This document shows, in pieces, positions 18,621-29,171 of a stretch of DNA of 64,000 bases (the stretch's first letter is position 1; each line of letters begins with the position of its first letter). A program made the translations under genes and the position numbers. The notes beneath the pieces are model-generated. The model made no database searches. It was not told where the DNA came from and saw nothing but the letters and a program-made list of their open reading frames with translations. The stretch covers positions 1,302,001-1,366,000 of the forward strand of contig NZ_CP029287.2 of the NCBI RefSeq assembly GCF_003201675.2, given 5' to 3'. The DNA comes from Metallosphaera hakonensis JCM 8857 = DSM 7519 (lineage in GTDB: Archaea; Thermoproteota; Thermoprotei_A; Sulfolobales; Sulfolobaceae).

Positions 18621-18875
18621 TCACCTCAACCTCTTAACCGGTTTACCTACTAAGGCTTCGCCACATATACATACTCGATGTCTTTTAAAATCTAACTCAA
18701 AGACTCCGTTGGATTTAAAGACAATAAATCGAGATTGCCCATCGTCTATAAGAAGAGTTCTCTCGGTCTCCAATAATACAATTCCTGTCTTCCCAACTAA
18801 GTAAGGATCAGAATAACTTATTATTCTTATATTTTTTCCAATAAGATCATATTGTAAAAAATTATTTTTTCTCAT
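18621..18875 (-). CDS. rnp1: RNase P protein component 1 (Rpp29/Pop4)
   Basis: This 84-aa protein subunit of RNase P, the tRNA 5' maturation ribozyme, folds as a Sm-like barrel. [15 protein letters not shown] and the central VGKTGIVLLETERTLLI match the archaeal Pop4 family. The N-terminal extension found in longer homologues is missing, as usual in Sulfolobales. It overlaps uL29 by 14 nt. Insertion between uL29 and uS17 is the conserved archaeal place. Confidence 0.9.
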   Translation of the reverse strand: MRKNNFLQYDLIGKNIRIISYSDPYLVGKTGIVLLETERTLLIDDGQSRFIVFKSNGVFELDFKRHRVCICGEALVGKPVKRLR

Positions 18876-19068
18876 TTCTCTTTTTCTCAGATAATATAGT
18901 ATAAATTCTTGCCATCTCTTTTCTGGCGTTCCTTATGGAAGACGTATTTTTCAATGTACCCAATCGTGCTTCCGCTTTTCTCTTCAGCAAGTCAACTCTA
19001 AGCTCCTCAAGACGATTCATTAAATCCTGTTCGCTTAATTTCCTCAGTTCATTAGTTCTCTTGCCCAC
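18862..19068 (-). CDS. rpl29: Ribosomal protein uL29
   Basis: This two-helix protein at the peptide exit tunnel has the core [19 protein letters not shown], followed by KRKAEARLG and [14 protein letters not shown] choose the GTG at 19068 (68 aa), because GGAGGTG (19081-19075) is spaced 6 nt before it. A GTG at 19077 overlaps that ribosome binding site and is less likely. The gene still overlaps uS3 by 17 nt. Confidence 0.92.
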   Translation of the reverse strand: MGKRTNELRKLSEQDLMNRLEELRVDLLKRKAEARLGTLKNTSSIRNARKEMARIYTILSEKKRNEKK

Positions 19069-19768
19069 CCTCCACACCTCCTGACATATCCTTCATGGAA
19101 CTTGGATTTTCGGTCTCATCAATTATCCTCACATTGGTAACTTTGACTTCTCCACTGCTCGAGGGAGTCTCTGTTGCCTCTTTCAATGAGATCTTGTCTA
19201 TGGTTCTTACCGGCTTAGTTATAACCACCTCTACACCATAAATACCCATTTTCAATGTAGCTATCGCTATAGCTCTATCTACCATGATATCTAAACTGTT
19301 CCCTGTTTTATACACTATCCCTTCCTTTAATTTCTCAAACTTAGCTCGCTCAGAGGTTATCTTACCACTTACTATAACTTCCGCGCCTAATGCTCCGGCG
19401 TTCATTATCTTTCTTATTGTTATAAACGCAGCCCTTCTAAAGTGGTAACCCTTTTCTAAGGTAACGGCAAGCCTGAAAGCCATAACTCTTGCGTTAAGTT
19501 CGGGCTTCTCCGGTTGGGTTACTGTAATCTGAGGGTTCTCCAGGTTAAAATAGCGCTCGAAAATCTGGGCGAGTCTCTTTATTGTTTTACCATCTTTGCC
19601 AATTATAATTGCAGGCCTTCCTGCATAAATAGTTACTCTAGTACCCATTGGTGTCTTGCTTATATCTGAACCTGCATACTCTGCATTATAATATTCCTTA
19701 GCTAGAAACTCGTCAACCATGACTCTGGTCATGGATTTTTGAAGAAAATACTTCTTTATATCTACCAA
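19052..19768 (-). CDS. rps3: Ribosomal protein uS3
   Basis: This 238-aa protein lies at the mRNA entry site. It has an N-terminal KH domain ([20 protein letters not shown]) and the S3 C-terminal domain ([19 protein letters not shown]). An acidic Ser/Gly-rich tail of about 30 residues follows. It starts 3 bp after the uL22 stop. Confidence 0.96.
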   Translation of the reverse strand: MVDIKKYFLQKSMTRVMVDEFLAKEYYNAEYAGSDISKTPMGTRVTIYAGRPAIIIGKDGKTIKRLAQIFERYFNLENPQITVTQPEKPELNARVMAFRLAVTLEKGYHFRRAAFITIRKIMNAGALGAEVIVSGKITSERAKFEKLKEGIVYKTGNSLDIMVDRAIAIATLKMGIYGVEVVITKPVRTIDKISLKEATETPSSSGEVKVTNVRIIDETENPSSMKDMSGGVEGGQEN

Positions 19769-19771
19769 GCC

Positions 19772-20251
19772 TTACACCTCACCTACTATAACCTCAATAT
19801 GAGAGGTTCTGTTATACTTCTTGGTAGCCCTTCCAAAGGCCCTTGGCAAGAACCTCTTAATAATTATGCCCTTATGGGCAGCTATATGAATGATCTTCAA
19901 GTTGTCCTCATCTAAACCTTTTCCTTGAGCATTTGCTAAGGCATTATCTAAAGCCTTGAGTACATAGTTTATTGCCTTCTCCGGATACCTGCCACTTTTA
20001 ACTTTCCATTTTTTAGATATATCAGATTTGTGTGAAGCACCGTGATCATATCTCCAATAAGGCAGCGATTCCTTCTTATCGAGGACACGTTGAAGAAAGG
20101 CTTGCGCATCCTTAACTTTCATACCTCGTATAGACTTAGTAACGTTATATAGATCTTTTATAGACACCGGAACGTTCCTAACTACCGCCTTACCGACCCG
20201 GCTATCATCCACATCCAATATAGGATAAGTCCATGAACCCATAACTATCAC
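19772..20251 (-). CDS. rpl22: Ribosomal protein uL22
   Basis: This 159-aa exit-tunnel protein is identified by [20 protein letters not shown] and the C-terminal [20 protein letters not shown] beta-hairpin region. The tRNA-like [14 protein letters not shown] end is typical of archaeal uL22. The 4-nt overlap with uS19 suggests coupled translation. Confidence 0.96.
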   Translation of the reverse strand: MIVMGSWTYPILDVDDSRVGKAVVRNVPVSIKDLYNVTKSIRGMKVKDAQAFLQRVLDKKESLPYWRYDHGASHKSDISKKWKVKSGRYPEKAINYVLKALDNALANAQGKGLDEDNLKIIHIAAHKGIIIKRFLPRAFGRATKKYNRTSHIEVIVGEV

Positions 20252-20667
20252 CCTTTCATAGCCATGAAGAGACTCGATCTTGTAGCCTTGAGCCCTGGCT
20301 CTCCATGTTCAACTTTCTGTATAGGTATTGAGAACTCGCCCAAGTAATGACCTATCATCTCAGGAACAACCTGAAACTCGACAAATTGTTTACCGTTATA
20401 CACTGCAAATTTTAACCCAATCATTTCAGGTAATATGACCAAACTTCTGACGTGAGTCTTTATCGGTTTATCTATTTTGTTATCTCTTCTTATTTTTCTG
20501 ATTTTCTCAATTAAAGACCTTTCTGATGGGGTAAAACCTTTCTTTAATGACCTTCTCTGCCTAGCTGGAAGCAGTTTAATGAACTCATCCATAGGCATGT
20601 TCACTAGATCTTCCAAAGACTTACCCCTGTATCTGAACTTTTTCCATTCTGCTGGGATCTCTGACAT
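20248..20667 (-). CDS. rps19: Ribosomal protein uS19
   Basis: This is a 139-aa protein of the small-subunit head. The core [20 protein letters not shown] and [16 protein letters not shown] is typical of archaeal S19. It carries the usual basic N-terminal extension ([14 protein letters not shown]). A 32-bp gap separates it from uL2. Confidence 0.97.
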   Translation of the reverse strand: MSEIPAEWKKFRYRGKSLEDLVNMPMDEFIKLLPARQRRSLKKGFTPSERSLIEKIRKIRRDNKIDKPIKTHVRSLVILPEMIGLKFAVYNGKQFVEFQVVPEMIGHYLGEFSIPIQKVEHGEPGLKATRSSLFMAMKG

Positions 20668-20699
20668 CTACGAATCAATCCCCCTAAAATAATATAAAT

Positions 20700-21425
20700 T
20701 CATTTCCTTTCCCTCCTTCCTGTCCTGCGAGCAGCAATATGACCCACTTTCCTGCCTGGCGGTGTGTTTCTAGCAACAGTACTTGATCTGCTAACACTTT
20801 GATGTAATCCACCGCCATGCGGATGTGAAACCACGTTCATAGCTACACCCCTTACATTAGGCCACTTCGTAGCCTTGACCTTATATTTCCAGTAGTTATT
20901 CCCTGCCTTTAGAAGTGGTTTCTCTGATACTCCTCCACCCGCCACCATACCAACTGTGACCAAAGAATTCTCATCGACCTCCTTTATTTTTCCTGAAGGT
21001 AATCTGAGTATAACTTTCCCCTCTGATTTTCCAACTATTATAGCATAACTTCCTGCCATTCTAGCGTATCTACCCCCATCCCCCCTATGTAGTTCGACGT
21101 TACAAACATTAGCGCCCTCCGGCAAATCCTTAGCAGGTATTATATTGCCAATTGATGGAGATGCACCGTCTCCAATTTCAATTTTCTGACCAACAATTAA
21201 ACCCTGAATTGCTGGAACATAGAAACGAGTTCCGTCGTCCATTTTTATTTCCGCTACAGGTTCCAACATCCCTGGATTGTGATGTATCTCAAGTACTTTA
21301 CCAATATGATGACCCTTTACAGCGGGGTACCTAGCTGCTCCAATCCTTAACCAACCTGGATTCCTAAAGTTAATATTTCCTCTTCCAGCTCTTTGTTGCA
21401 ATAACTTCTTGCCCAACTCATTCAC
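20700..21425 (-). CDS. rpl2: Ribosomal protein uL2
   Basis: This 241-aa protein lies near the peptidyl transferase centre. The hallmark [10 protein letters not shown] carries the functionally important His, and [18 protein letters not shown] identifies the archaeal form. It sits 1 bp after uL23. Confidence 0.98.
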   Translation of the reverse strand: MNELGKKLLQQRAGRGNINFRNPGWLRIGAARYPAVKGHHIGKVLEIHHNPGMLEPVAEIKMDDGTRFYVPAIQGLIVGQKIEIGDGASPSIGNIIPAKDLPEGANVCNVELHRGDGGRYARMAGSYAIIVGKSEGKVILRLPSGKIKEVDENSLVTVGMVAGGGVSEKPLLKAGNNYWKYKVKATKWPNVRGVAMNVVSHPHGGGLHQSVSRSSTVARNTPPGRKVGHIAARRTGRRERK

Positions 21426-21426
21426 C

Positions 21427-21672
21427 TCATATCGTACTCAACTTCTGAGCTATCTCAGAAGCCTTATATTCTGGAGACAACCTAATGTAGGCTTTCTTTT
21501 CTCCTCTTGGTGTTATAGTTACGTTAACCTTCTCCACCTTAACCCCGAACGTCTTCTCCACATTCCTTTTAATTGTAGACTTATTGTCGTTTCTATCTAC
21601 AATAATAACTAAAGTGTTGCTAGAATCCAAAAGCCTAACAGACTTTTCTGTAGAGATGCTTTCCCTAATCAT
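21427..21672 (-). CDS. rpl23: Ribosomal protein uL23
   Basis: This 81-aa protein at the tunnel exit docks [23 protein letters not shown] and [20 protein letters not shown] are conserved. It overlaps uL4 by 4 nt. Confidence 0.96.
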   Translation of the reverse strand: MIRESISTEKSVRLLDSSNTLVIIVDRNDNKSTIKRNVEKTFGVKVEKVNVTITPRGEKKAYIRLSPEYKASEIAQKLSTI

Positions 21673-22469
21673 TTTATGAGACCCCCTAATCTATCCTGAA
21701 GTACCTTAAGAGACGACTCAGTATAAATGACTAACCTACCAGGATGTCCTCCAGGAGCTAGATGTATCACACTTACTTCCTTAGCTGAAACTACATCAAC
21801 ACCGGGCAAGTTTAACGCGGCATTGATTACCGGTAATTTAGAATCATGTAAAACTAGCAGGGGCCCGACCGTACGTTTGTATCTTCTTCCTCTCATCTTA
21901 CCTCTACCCGCTCTTATCCTCTTATAACCAGATCTCTCGAGTTCGTCCGCGAAACCTAGCTTAATTAATATCTCCTCCAAGTCTTGAGTCCTCGCAATCT
22001 GCCCCAGATCGTCAGTTAGGATAACAGGCAAATTCCCAGCGAACCTATGCCCACGCTTATTCACAATATCCCTCTCAGTTGTTGCTGATAAAGCACTAAT
22101 GATTGCAAGTCTCTTCTCTTTTTCATTTATATCCTCATGTATTCTCTCCCTTGTAGATGGAGGAAAGGCTGTCCTTCCCCCGACAGTGTTAGGAGCTAAT
22201 GCGCCTTCACCCGCACCCCTAACACGTGGAACTCTAGCTAGACCGAGGTTTATACCAAAGCTCTTTGCCGTAGTTCTCTTACCCGCCATTATATCTCTTC
22301 CCTTTGGTTGCAATCCCATGGAGAACGAAGAATGAAAAGCTCTTCTTATCAGGTCTTTCCTCACCGGGTAACTAAATATCTCTGGTAACGAAATTTCCTT
22401 TACCTTATTTCCCGAAAGGTCCATTACTTGAGCAGGTTTTTGATTTAACAGTACGAACATTTTATTCAC
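21669..22469 (-). CDS. rpl4: Ribosomal protein uL4
   Basis: This is a 266-aa tunnel-constriction protein. The conserved loop around ARVPRVRGAGEGALAPNTVG and GGRTAFPPSTRE reaches the tunnel wall. Length is typical of archaea. It overlaps uL3 and uL23 by 4 nt each. Confidence 0.97.
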   Translation of the reverse strand: MNKMFVLLNQKPAQVMDLSGNKVKEISLPEIFSYPVRKDLIRRAFHSSFSMGLQPKGRDIMAGKRTTAKSFGINLGLARVPRVRGAGEGALAPNTVGGRTAFPPSTRERIHEDINEKEKRLAIISALSATTERDIVNKRGHRFAGNLPVILTDDLGQIARTQDLEEILIKLGFADELERSGYKRIRAGRGKMRGRRYKRTVGPLLVLHDSKLPVINAALNLPGVDVVSAKEVSVIHLAPGGHPGRLVIYTESSLKVLQDRLGGLIK

Positions 22470-23491
22470 CCTTGCTTACTGTTTAGGTCAACATATGTCA
22501 CTTTGGGTATTGGTAACTGTGTAGAGTAAGGTCTAATTGGATACCTAAGGAATAACGGTCTCTTAATAGAACCGATAGTGGAGCCTTCAATTAAAAGGTA
22601 CGTATTCTTTACTACCCCATATCTAACAAATCCTCCCTTTGGATTTATTTGGTCTACATTATCTGATATCCTTAATATTCTCTTATTGTATTCCGTTCTT
22701 CTATGAAATCCCATCTGACCCGGTTGAGGAACATAGCTCGGCGTTCCTAAAGATGGCCCTTTAGTGCCTACCTTTCTGCTTCCCTTCCTATGCTTATGCC
22801 ATCTGGGCAACTCTTGCACCCCATATCTCTTTATAACACCCTGAAAACCATGTCCTTTAGTAACCCCAATTATATCCACAAGCTGACCCTCTTTAAATAT
22901 ATCCCTTACACTAAGGGTTTTTCCTAGAAGTTTCATAGCGTATTCAATCTGGCTCTCTATGTTTCCACCATCTATTTGAACCTCAACAATATCAGGAGTT
23001 TTCTTCCCTAAGGAAGGAATTAAATAAGGCTGAGTTGATATGAGAAGCCTGAGGTAAGATATTTTATCTAAGTTTGATGTGATGTTTTTTGATTGCTCTT
23101 CAAGACCTTTCTTGGTATCTTTCAAACCTCTAATCCTTCTAGAAACATATTTAGTTGCCTCGCCAAGTTCTCCCCACACCTCTCCTATCACTACATGCTC
23201 GCCTTTTCCGTCTAAGCCATACGCTCTTAATGATAGCACATGAACAGGAGGCACTTCGATGACTGTAACGGGCGTGTAAATTTCCTTACCATACATGGAC
23301 GACGACTTATCCTCATCTATCATGAAAACGTGAGTCATGCCCACCTTATATCCCACAAACCCAAGGGCCGTAGGAGTGGGCAATCCCAATTTTGGATACG
23401 ATCTGGGAGACGGCAAAAGCTCGTCAGACCTTTTCCTTGGCCTTAAGCCGGCCGAACCTCTTCTTGGCGAAGATGATTTTCTGTGTCCCAT
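22466..23491 (-). CDS. rpl3: Ribosomal protein uL3, first gene of the ribosomal cluster
   Basis: This 341-aa protein is required early in large-subunit assembly. GYKVGMTHVFMIDED, the KGHGFQGVIKRYGV loop and MGFHRRTEYNKRIL are archaeal uL3 signatures. The N-terminus MGHRKSSSPRRGSAG is typical. It opens the uL3-uL4-uL23-uL2 order. The purine-rich run GGAGAAGGGG upstream of the ATG may aid initiation. Confidence 0.97.
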   Translation of the reverse strand: MGHRKSSSPRRGSAGLRPRKRSDELLPSPRSYPKLGLPTPTALGFVGYKVGMTHVFMIDEDKSSSMYGKEIYTPVTVIEVPPVHVLSLRAYGLDGKGEHVVIGEVWGELGEATKYVSRRIRGLKDTKKGLEEQSKNITSNLDKISYLRLLISTQPYLIPSLGKKTPDIVEVQIDGGNIESQIEYAMKLLGKTLSVRDIFKEGQLVDIIGVTKGHGFQGVIKRYGVQELPRWHKHRKGSRKVGTKGPSLGTPSYVPQPGQMGFHRRTEYNKRILRISDNVDQINPKGGFVRYGVVKNTYLLIEGSTIGSIKRPLFLRYPIRPYSTQLPIPKVTYVDLNSKQG

Positions 23492-23530
23492 CCTTTACCC
23501 CTTCTCCTATCTCTTGACGTCATATACCAA

Positions 23531-23543
23531 TAATAAATTTGAT
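23531..23543 (-). promoter_or_regulatory. Putative promoter of the ribosomal cluster
   Basis: On the minus strand an AT-rich AAATTTATTATT element sits about 40-50 bp upstream of the uL3 ATG, inside the 113-bp gap that separates uL3 from the SPOUT methyltransferase. It is the only clear TATA-like sequence before the long ribosomal run. The start site is inferred. Confidence 0.4.
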
Positions 23544-23604
23544 CCCCAATTTTAGCCTACCAATGAAGGTCTTCTATCTAAATTAAGTAAAAATTCCTTA
23601 TGGA

Positions 23605-24333
23605 TTAATTTATGATACTGTTTAATATAGTTAAACTCGCAAAAAGAGCTTCCATGCTCCTTACATTTGAGACACCTTGCTTTTCTAGAAAGTTGAAACT
23701 AAGAATGGAAGGAAACTTTCTCTTTATACCCCCTTCTGGAGGACCCACCAACAATGTTATACCTTTCCTTTGGTAAAGAGATCTCAGTAACCTCATTTCG
23801 CTAAGAGGACTAACTCCTGATCTACTGGCCATAATTAGGTTATCGAATTCACTTACTCGTTTCTCATCTATGACCTCTATAATGGGCCCCTCATAAAATA
23901 TACCAGCGTATTGAATTGACTTACAATCTTCCGAATCTATTATTAAACTATATTCGTAGAAGGATTTACATCCTTTCAATCCCAAATCATTCATCTCTGA
24001 CTTTCTTATTTCTCCTTCAACAGGTATGTCTGATACCACATGATAGGGAACATTTACTGGCTGAAGTAGACCCGCTTTACTTAGGTCGTTATCTAACTTC
24101 ACATATTTTTTTAGATATGGTGGCTTCAAAGAATAGTAGGTTATCTTCTTGAGCAATTTTATTAACCGTTCATCCCTGCCTTTGACTAAATAGATTCTCG
24201 TGACCCTATAAACGGTTAAAGTCCTTATCATGCTTGAAATTTCAAGATTTAGAAGAGAAAAATTCTTATGTAACTCGAATAAATTTGAATATATGATAAC
24301 GTTAAGGGGATGAGATCGTGGAAACGGGAACAT
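23605..24333 (-). CDS. SPOUT RNA methyltransferase (DUF171/Methyltrn_RNA_3 family)
   Basis: This 242-aa protein is the archaeal member of the family related to eukaryotic SPOUT1. It is a predicted S-adenosylmethionine-dependent RNA methyltransferase. The C-terminal knot region shows TLLVGPPEGGIKRKF and NVRSMEALFASLTILN, where the AdoMet loop is expected. Position between ileS and uL3 is the common archaeal location and suggests an rRNA target. Its ATG is 3 nt after the ileS stop. Confidence 0.85.
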   Translation of the reverse strand: MFPFPRSHPLNVIIYSNLFELHKNFSLLNLEISSMIRTLTVYRVTRIYLVKGRDERLIKLLKKITYYSLKPPYLKKYVKLDNDLSKAGLLQPVNVPYHVVSDIPVEGEIRKSEMNDLGLKGCKSFYEYSLIIDSEDCKSIQYAGIFYEGPIIEVIDEKRVSEFDNLIMASRSGVSPLSEMRLLRSLYQRKGITLLVGPPEGGIKRKFPSILSFNFLEKQGVSNVRSMEALFASLTILNSIIN

Positions 24334-24336
24334 TTG

Positions 24337-27300
24337 TTATACCTTTTTGATGCCTATAATATACTCCTCACCTTCTATGTCCCAGCTGTTTATTTGATCT
24401 CCTCCTTCTTCCCCAACTATGATTTCTCTCGCCCTCGTTTCTGAAGAAATGTAATCCTTGAATTTTTGAAGGAGAGTTACTTTATCCTGTGGTGGCGTTA
24501 TATTTACAATAATATAATCGGATACGTTAAGATTCATAAGTTTTCTCATATATTGTATTCTTCTTATAATATCTCTGACTATTCCTTCCTCCTCCTCTTT
24601 TTCACCGATTTCTCTAGGTATTAAGACAACTCCGTTTTCAAATGACCCTGAAGTATACTGCGGTTTAACTTCCTCGGATATATGTAAATGAGCAGTAGTT
24701 AGTTCCACTTCACTACCATCAATGGAAACAACGTGACGACCATATGTCATTATATCTTTAGCAATTATCTCTTTTTGAGTTTCAATATATTGAATGATTT
24801 TCGGAGATAGCTTCTTATATTCCTTCCCTATCCTTCCTTTATCAGGTTCGATTCTAAGCTCGCTAAATTCATAGAACTTGGAAATATCGTATATTTCTAC
24901 ATTCTTGGTATTTAATAGTATTTTCAGTAGATCGATCTTATCCTTTAATTGGTCTACTGATTTCACATCTTTAATGAAAATAAACGAGTTCGAAACAGGC
25001 CATCTTAGCTTTATGTTTGCCTTAGCTCTGGCATTTAGGGAGGCCTCAGTTATAGCCTTCATCAGATCTATTACTGATTCCAGTTCACGATCAATTAAAT
25101 GTGACCTTATATTGGAGAGCACTTCCATGGAGACAGAGAGTTTCTTGTCAGCAAGGACGAAGTTCTGGTACACCATTTCTGAGAAATAAGGAACGATGGA
25201 CGACGCCATAATAATCCACTCTCTAAGAACGTGATAGAGGATTGCATAAAGAACTTCCTTATCCTCGCTCATTCCTTCCTCCCATGCTCTTTTTCTTGCC
25301 AACCTAAGATAGAACCTGCTTATGTCTTGAACTATGAAGTTAATCAACTCGTTGGCCAGTTCGTGGATCTTATAATCTTTCATTGCGTTTTCTATTCTCG
25401 TCCTCATATTGTAGAACCTTGAAAGGATCCACCTGTCTTCGATTCTAGCTCTACTTATCGCTTCGTCTAGGTTAATCTTCCGTGGATCAAAATTATCTAG
25501 GCTCATATACATCGATGCGAATAGAAACACGTTCCATGCAATTTGTAGATCCCTTTGGTTTAATTCTAGATTTTTCCATGAAAACTTCACATCTTCCCAT
25601 GTCGTATTTCTCAATAAAGTCAATCTTAAGGTGTCACGACCATATTTTTGAATCACCGCTGAGGGTTCCACGTAGTTACCCAAGCTCTTATGCATTTCCC
25701 TTCCTTGTTCATCAAGCATGAACCCATGAACTAATACCGCCTGGTATGGCGCTCTATCGTTAAGTATTACACCAGATCTAAGAAGACTGAAAAACCATCC
25801 CCTCAGCTGATCATGTCCTTCTAGCACGAGATCTGCAGGACCAATCTCTTTCCATTTTTTTTCCCATTGATCTCCTAAACTCGAGAAAAATGCAACTCCA
25901 CTATCGAACCAAACATCTGCCACGTCTGGGACTCTCTTGGCCTCTTTTCCGCATTCTTCACACTTAATTACAACATTATCTATCCAAGGCTTATGAAGAT
26001 CTGATGGTACTTGATTCGTAGCCCTCTTCCTTAACTCGTCTAAACTTCCAATTACGTTAATATGTCCCTTTTCGCAGATCCATATTGGCAATGGGTTACC
26101 CCAAAATCTTTGCCTACTAATGACCCAATCTCTAAGTTCAGCAATCATATTTCCAATTCTTGTCCTGCCCCAAGAAGGTATCCAATTCACTTTATCTATT
26201 TCGGACTCTAGCTCAGACTTAAGTTTAGTAACCTTAATGAACCATTGATTTATAGCCCTTAGTATCAACGGCGATTTACATCTCCAACAAATGGGATATC
26301 TGTGAACTATAGTGTTCCCAAAAAGTAGATATCCCCTAGATCTTAGATCATTGATAATTTCAGTATTGGCCTCTCTGACGTTTTTACCCTTATATTTTCC
26401 AGCCTCACTAGAAAATTCTCCCCTATCATTAACTAACATAATAACAGGCATATTGTTCTCCTTTCCTACCTCAAAATCTACGTCTCCATGACCTGGAGCG
26501 GAATGGACTAGTCCGGTGCCATCTTCCAAGGTAACATTATTTCCACCATCGACAACTATATGATACTGGTCAAGGTCTTGCTGAATAGTCACGAGATCCT
26601 TTAGTGGATGTTCATAGCGAATCCCTAGCAACTCATCTCCCTTATATGACCTGAGTATCTTATATGACTGAATCTTTGCCTCCTTCATTAATTGCTCTAC
26701 TCTCTGTTGGGCTATCACATATATCTCTCCGTTGACTTCGATCTCAGAGTAAACGTAATCCTTGTTTATCATTATAAACACGTTAGAGGGAAGAGTCCAA
26801 GGTGTTGTAGTCCAAATCACTAGATACTTGTTATTTGTACCGCTTATTCTAAATTTGACGTAAATCGATGGATCTTCTATGTCCTTATATTCCGAAACCT
26901 CATAATCTGATAAGGTGGTCTCGCACCTTGGACACCAATGTAGTACTTGGACATCTCTAGCGAGAAGCCCTTTCTCATGGGCCATCCTAATAACTGCCCA
27001 AGAATTGCTAATATATTCCGGATCCAAAGTAAGATAAGGATTGTCCCAGTCCATGAACACGCCAACATTCTTGAAATTTTCTGTCATGGAACGTAGATTA
27101 GTCAATGCAAAGTCTCTACACATTTCGATAAATTTCTCTACCCCAACTTTATCAAATATATCTTTCTTCTGAGATATATTCAGCTTCTTCTCAACGGCTA
27201 CTTCTATGGGAAGCCCATGAGTGTCGTAACCCGGTTGGTCATGAACTTTGTAACCTTGTAATCTCTTAAATCTCAAAATCGAGTCCTTTATTACCTTATT

Positions 27301-27501
27301 CCATATCGTCCCTATATGCGGGATTGGTGCAGACGGATAAGGAGGCCCATCAATGAATAAAAATTTACGTGTAAATGTTGAATTATATTCTTTCAACTTC
27401 CTATAGACATCATTTGTAGCCCAAAACTTGGACACTTCCTCCTCTATCTTTATAGGATCGAATTTGGACTGAAGCGGTCTTACTGAAGGTGAGTCCGACA
27501 C
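24337..27501 (-). CDS. ileS: Isoleucyl-tRNA synthetase
   Basis: This 1054-aa class I synthetase charges tRNA-Ile. The HIGH motif appears as PHIGTIWNK (residues 60-68), the KMSKS loop as MHKSLGN, and a large editing domain lies between them. The CP/zinc segments [15 protein letters not shown] and CEECGKEA are present. Length matches archaeal/eukaryotic IleRS. It lies 32 bp downstream of leuB and may share its transcript. Confidence 0.98.
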   Translation of the reverse strand: MSDSPSVRPLQSKFDPIKIEEEVSKFWATNDVYRKLKEYNSTFTRKFLFIDGPPYPSAPIPHIGTIWNKVIKDSILRFKRLQGYKVHDQPGYDTHGLPIEVAVEKKLNISQKKDIFDKVGVEKFIEMCRDFALTNLRSMTENFKNVGVFMDWDNPYLTLDPEYISNSWAVIRMAHEKGLLARDVQVLHWCPRCETTLSDYEVSEYKDIEDPSIYVKFRISGTNNKYLVIWTTTPWTLPSNVFIMINKDYVYSEIEVNGEIYVIAQQRVEQLMKEAKIQSYKILRSYKGDELLGIRYEHPLKDLVTIQQDLDQYHIVVDGGNNVTLEDGTGLVHSAPGHGDVDFEVGKENNMPVIMLVNDRGEFSSEAGKYKGKNVREANTEIINDLRSRGYLLFGNTIVHRYPICWRCKSPLILRAINQWFIKVTKLKSELESEIDKVNWIPSWGRTRIGNMIAELRDWVISRQRFWGNPLPIWICEKGHINVIGSLDELRKRATNQVPSDLHKPWIDNVVIKCEECGKEAKRVPDVADVWFDSGVAFFSSLGDQWEKKWKEIGPADLVLEGHDQLRGWFFSLLRSGVILNDRAPYQAVLVHGFMLDEQGREMHKSLGNYVEPSAVIQKYGRDTLRLTLLRNTTWEDVKFSWKNLELNQRDLQIAWNVFLFASMYMSLDNFDPRKINLDEAISRARIEDRWILSRFYNMRTRIENAMKDYKIHELANELINFIVQDISRFYLRLARKRAWEEGMSEDKEVLYAILYHVLREWIIMASSIVPYFSEMVYQNFVLADKKLSVSMEVLSNIRSHLIDRELESVIDLMKAITEASLNARAKANIKLRWPVSNSFIFIKDVKSVDQLKDKIDLLKILLNTKNVEIYDISKFYEFSELRIEPDKGRIGKEYKKLSPKIIQYIETQKEIIAKDIMTYGRHVVSIDGSEVELTTAHLHISEEVKPQYTSGSFENGVVLIPREIGEKEEEEGIVRDIIRRIQYMRKLMNLNVSDYIIVNITPPQDKVTLLQKFKDYISSETRAREIIVGEEGGDQINSWDIEGEEYIIGIKKV

Positions 27502-27533
27502 GAAAAAGTATTAAAAGCTAGAAATTAAAAACG

Positions 27534-28547
27534 CTACGTTAATTTGTAGTAGATCTCATCTATCATTTCACTTAATTTCGCGCTTCCGCCTACATCCGCT
27601 GTTATTTTCTTGCCTTCGCTATAGACTTGATAGATGGACTTATTTAACGACTGAGATGCCTCCAAATACTTTGGCTCTTTACTCAGCTCATACATCCTTT
27701 CCAGCATCATTCCAATTGATAAAAGGAACGCTGTGGGATTAACTACTCCTTTACCTGCAATGTCAAAAGCTGCCCCATGAACCGGCTCGAAGAGAGATTT
27801 CCTATCTCCTATATTAGAGGAAGGAGCTAGACCTAAACTTCCGGCTATTTGTGACGCCTCGTCGCTTAGTATGTCCCCGTACATATTAGTTGTAACTATT
27901 ACGTCGAACATATTTGGATCTCTTACTAGATTAGCTGCGGCAGCGTCCACATACATCTCGTTATACTCCACTTTTCCCTTTAGTACCGATCTGCACGATT
28001 TGGCAAACAAGCCGTCTGTAACTCTCATCACGTTGGCCTTATGTACGCAGGTTACTTTTCCCCGTCTTCGTTTAGCATACTCTAAGGCTACGTTGGCAAT
28101 CCTCATTGATGCCTTGGCAGATATTACTTTCAGGGCAACTGCAACATCCTCTCCAAGTTCATGTTCATAACCCTTGTAGAGATCTTCTGTGTTCTCTCTC
28201 ACTATTAAAACATCAACATTTCCAAACTTGTTCTGGACACCTGGAAGAGACTTAGCTGGCCTTATGTTTGCATACATATCATACATCTGTCTCAATCTAA
28301 CAACTACATCCATTGCAGATTCTCCTACAGGTCCCTTCAATATCATGTCTGAAGAGTCTATGATCTTCAATGTCTGTTTAGGTAAGGCTTCGCCATATTT
28401 AGCTAAAGCAGCGTCTCCTGCCTCTACTTCGATGAATTCTATTTTAAGACCGTAACTCTCTACTAATTTCGAAAGTATTTTCTTTGACGCAAAAAATACT
28501 TCAGGACCAACACCGTCTCCTGGTATGACAGAAACTCTGAAACTCAT
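27534..28547 (-). CDS. leuB: 3-isopropylmalate dehydrogenase
   Basis: This 337-aa NAD-dependent beta-decarboxylating dehydrogenase catalyses oxidation and decarboxylation of 3-isopropylmalate in leucine synthesis. The protein closely resembles the Sulfolobus IPMDH that I remember: GPVGESAMDVVVRLRQ, RENTEDLYKGYEH, YGDILSDEASQIAGSLG and EPVHGAAFDIAGKG. The family also contains isocitrate and homoisocitrate enzymes, so activity on the lysine-pathway substrate is possible. Confidence 0.92.
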   Translation of the reverse strand: MSFRVSVIPGDGVGPEVFFASKKILSKLVESYGLKIEFIEVEAGDAALAKYGEALPKQTLKIIDSSDMILKGPVGESAMDVVVRLRQMYDMYANIRPAKSLPGVQNKFGNVDVLIVRENTEDLYKGYEHELGEDVAVALKVISAKASMRIANVALEYAKRRRGKVTCVHKANVMRVTDGLFAKSCRSVLKGKVEYNEMYVDAAAANLVRDPNMFDVIVTTNMYGDILSDEASQIAGSLGLAPSSNIGDRKSLFEPVHGAAFDIAGKGVVNPTAFLLSIGMMLERMYELSKEPKYLEASQSLNKSIYQVYSEGKKITADVGGSAKLSEMIDEIYYKLT

Positions 28548-28559
28548 GAATTGCGATAA

Positions 28560-29144
28560 CTACTCCAGCTTATAACCTTTAGACCTGAGAGAATCCTCTA
28601 TCCTCTTTAGAAAAGGTTCTAGATAAGGGGCCGTCCGCCTTATAACTTCTGTTTCATATTTAATTATTTCAAAGAGCTTATCTCTTTCATCTTTTGAGAC
28701 GATGTCAACACGAGTTATATGAACTAAAAGATCCACAAAAAGTCCATCTCCTCTGGATAAGGACTTTTCCTTGCACTCCCCCATTTCACTTATAAAAGAG
28801 AGTAAAAATTCAGACGGATTTCCTAATGCAGTTAATTTACATTTAGCTACAAAAATACATGACATACCATTTATCGCAGGAAGACCATAGACCCAGCGTT
28901 CTGGACTTAGCTGACCCGAAAGCCCCTTAAAAAATAATACGGGATCTTGAGTGATCAATAATAGACAATATGGGTGAATCGAAAGATTTTGTAGCGTTAA
29001 AGACCCGGAATAAACTCTTATTCTAAAATCATCCGAGACCCTTATCCCTATTGGAGATATATTCTCAGCGACTCCAGCAGTACCTAAGAGAACTTCATAT
29101 ATTCCGGGATGCGGGAAGACCAAACTTAATTTTCCCATGGTCAA
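28560..29144 (-). CDS. DUF447-family flavin-binding-like protein
   Basis: This 194-aa archaeal protein matches the DUF447 pattern. The N-terminal LLGTAGVAENISPIGIRVSD resembles the split-barrel FMN-binding fold of flavin reductase-like proteins, and the C-terminal half is helical. Substrate is unknown. It starts divergently from the next plus-strand gene, with only 27 bp between the two starts. Confidence 0.75.
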   Translation of the reverse strand: MTMGKLSLVFPHPGIYEVLLGTAGVAENISPIGIRVSDDFRIRVYSGSLTLQNLSIHPYCLLLITQDPVLFFKGLSGQLSPERWVYGLPAINGMSCIFVAKCKLTALGNPSEFLLSFISEMGECKEKSLSRGDGLFVDLLVHITRVDIVSKDERDKLFEIIKYETEVIRRTAPYLEPFLKRIEDSLRSKGYKLE

Positions 29145-29171
29145 ATCCCTTAACTATACTCGGTAAAAACA

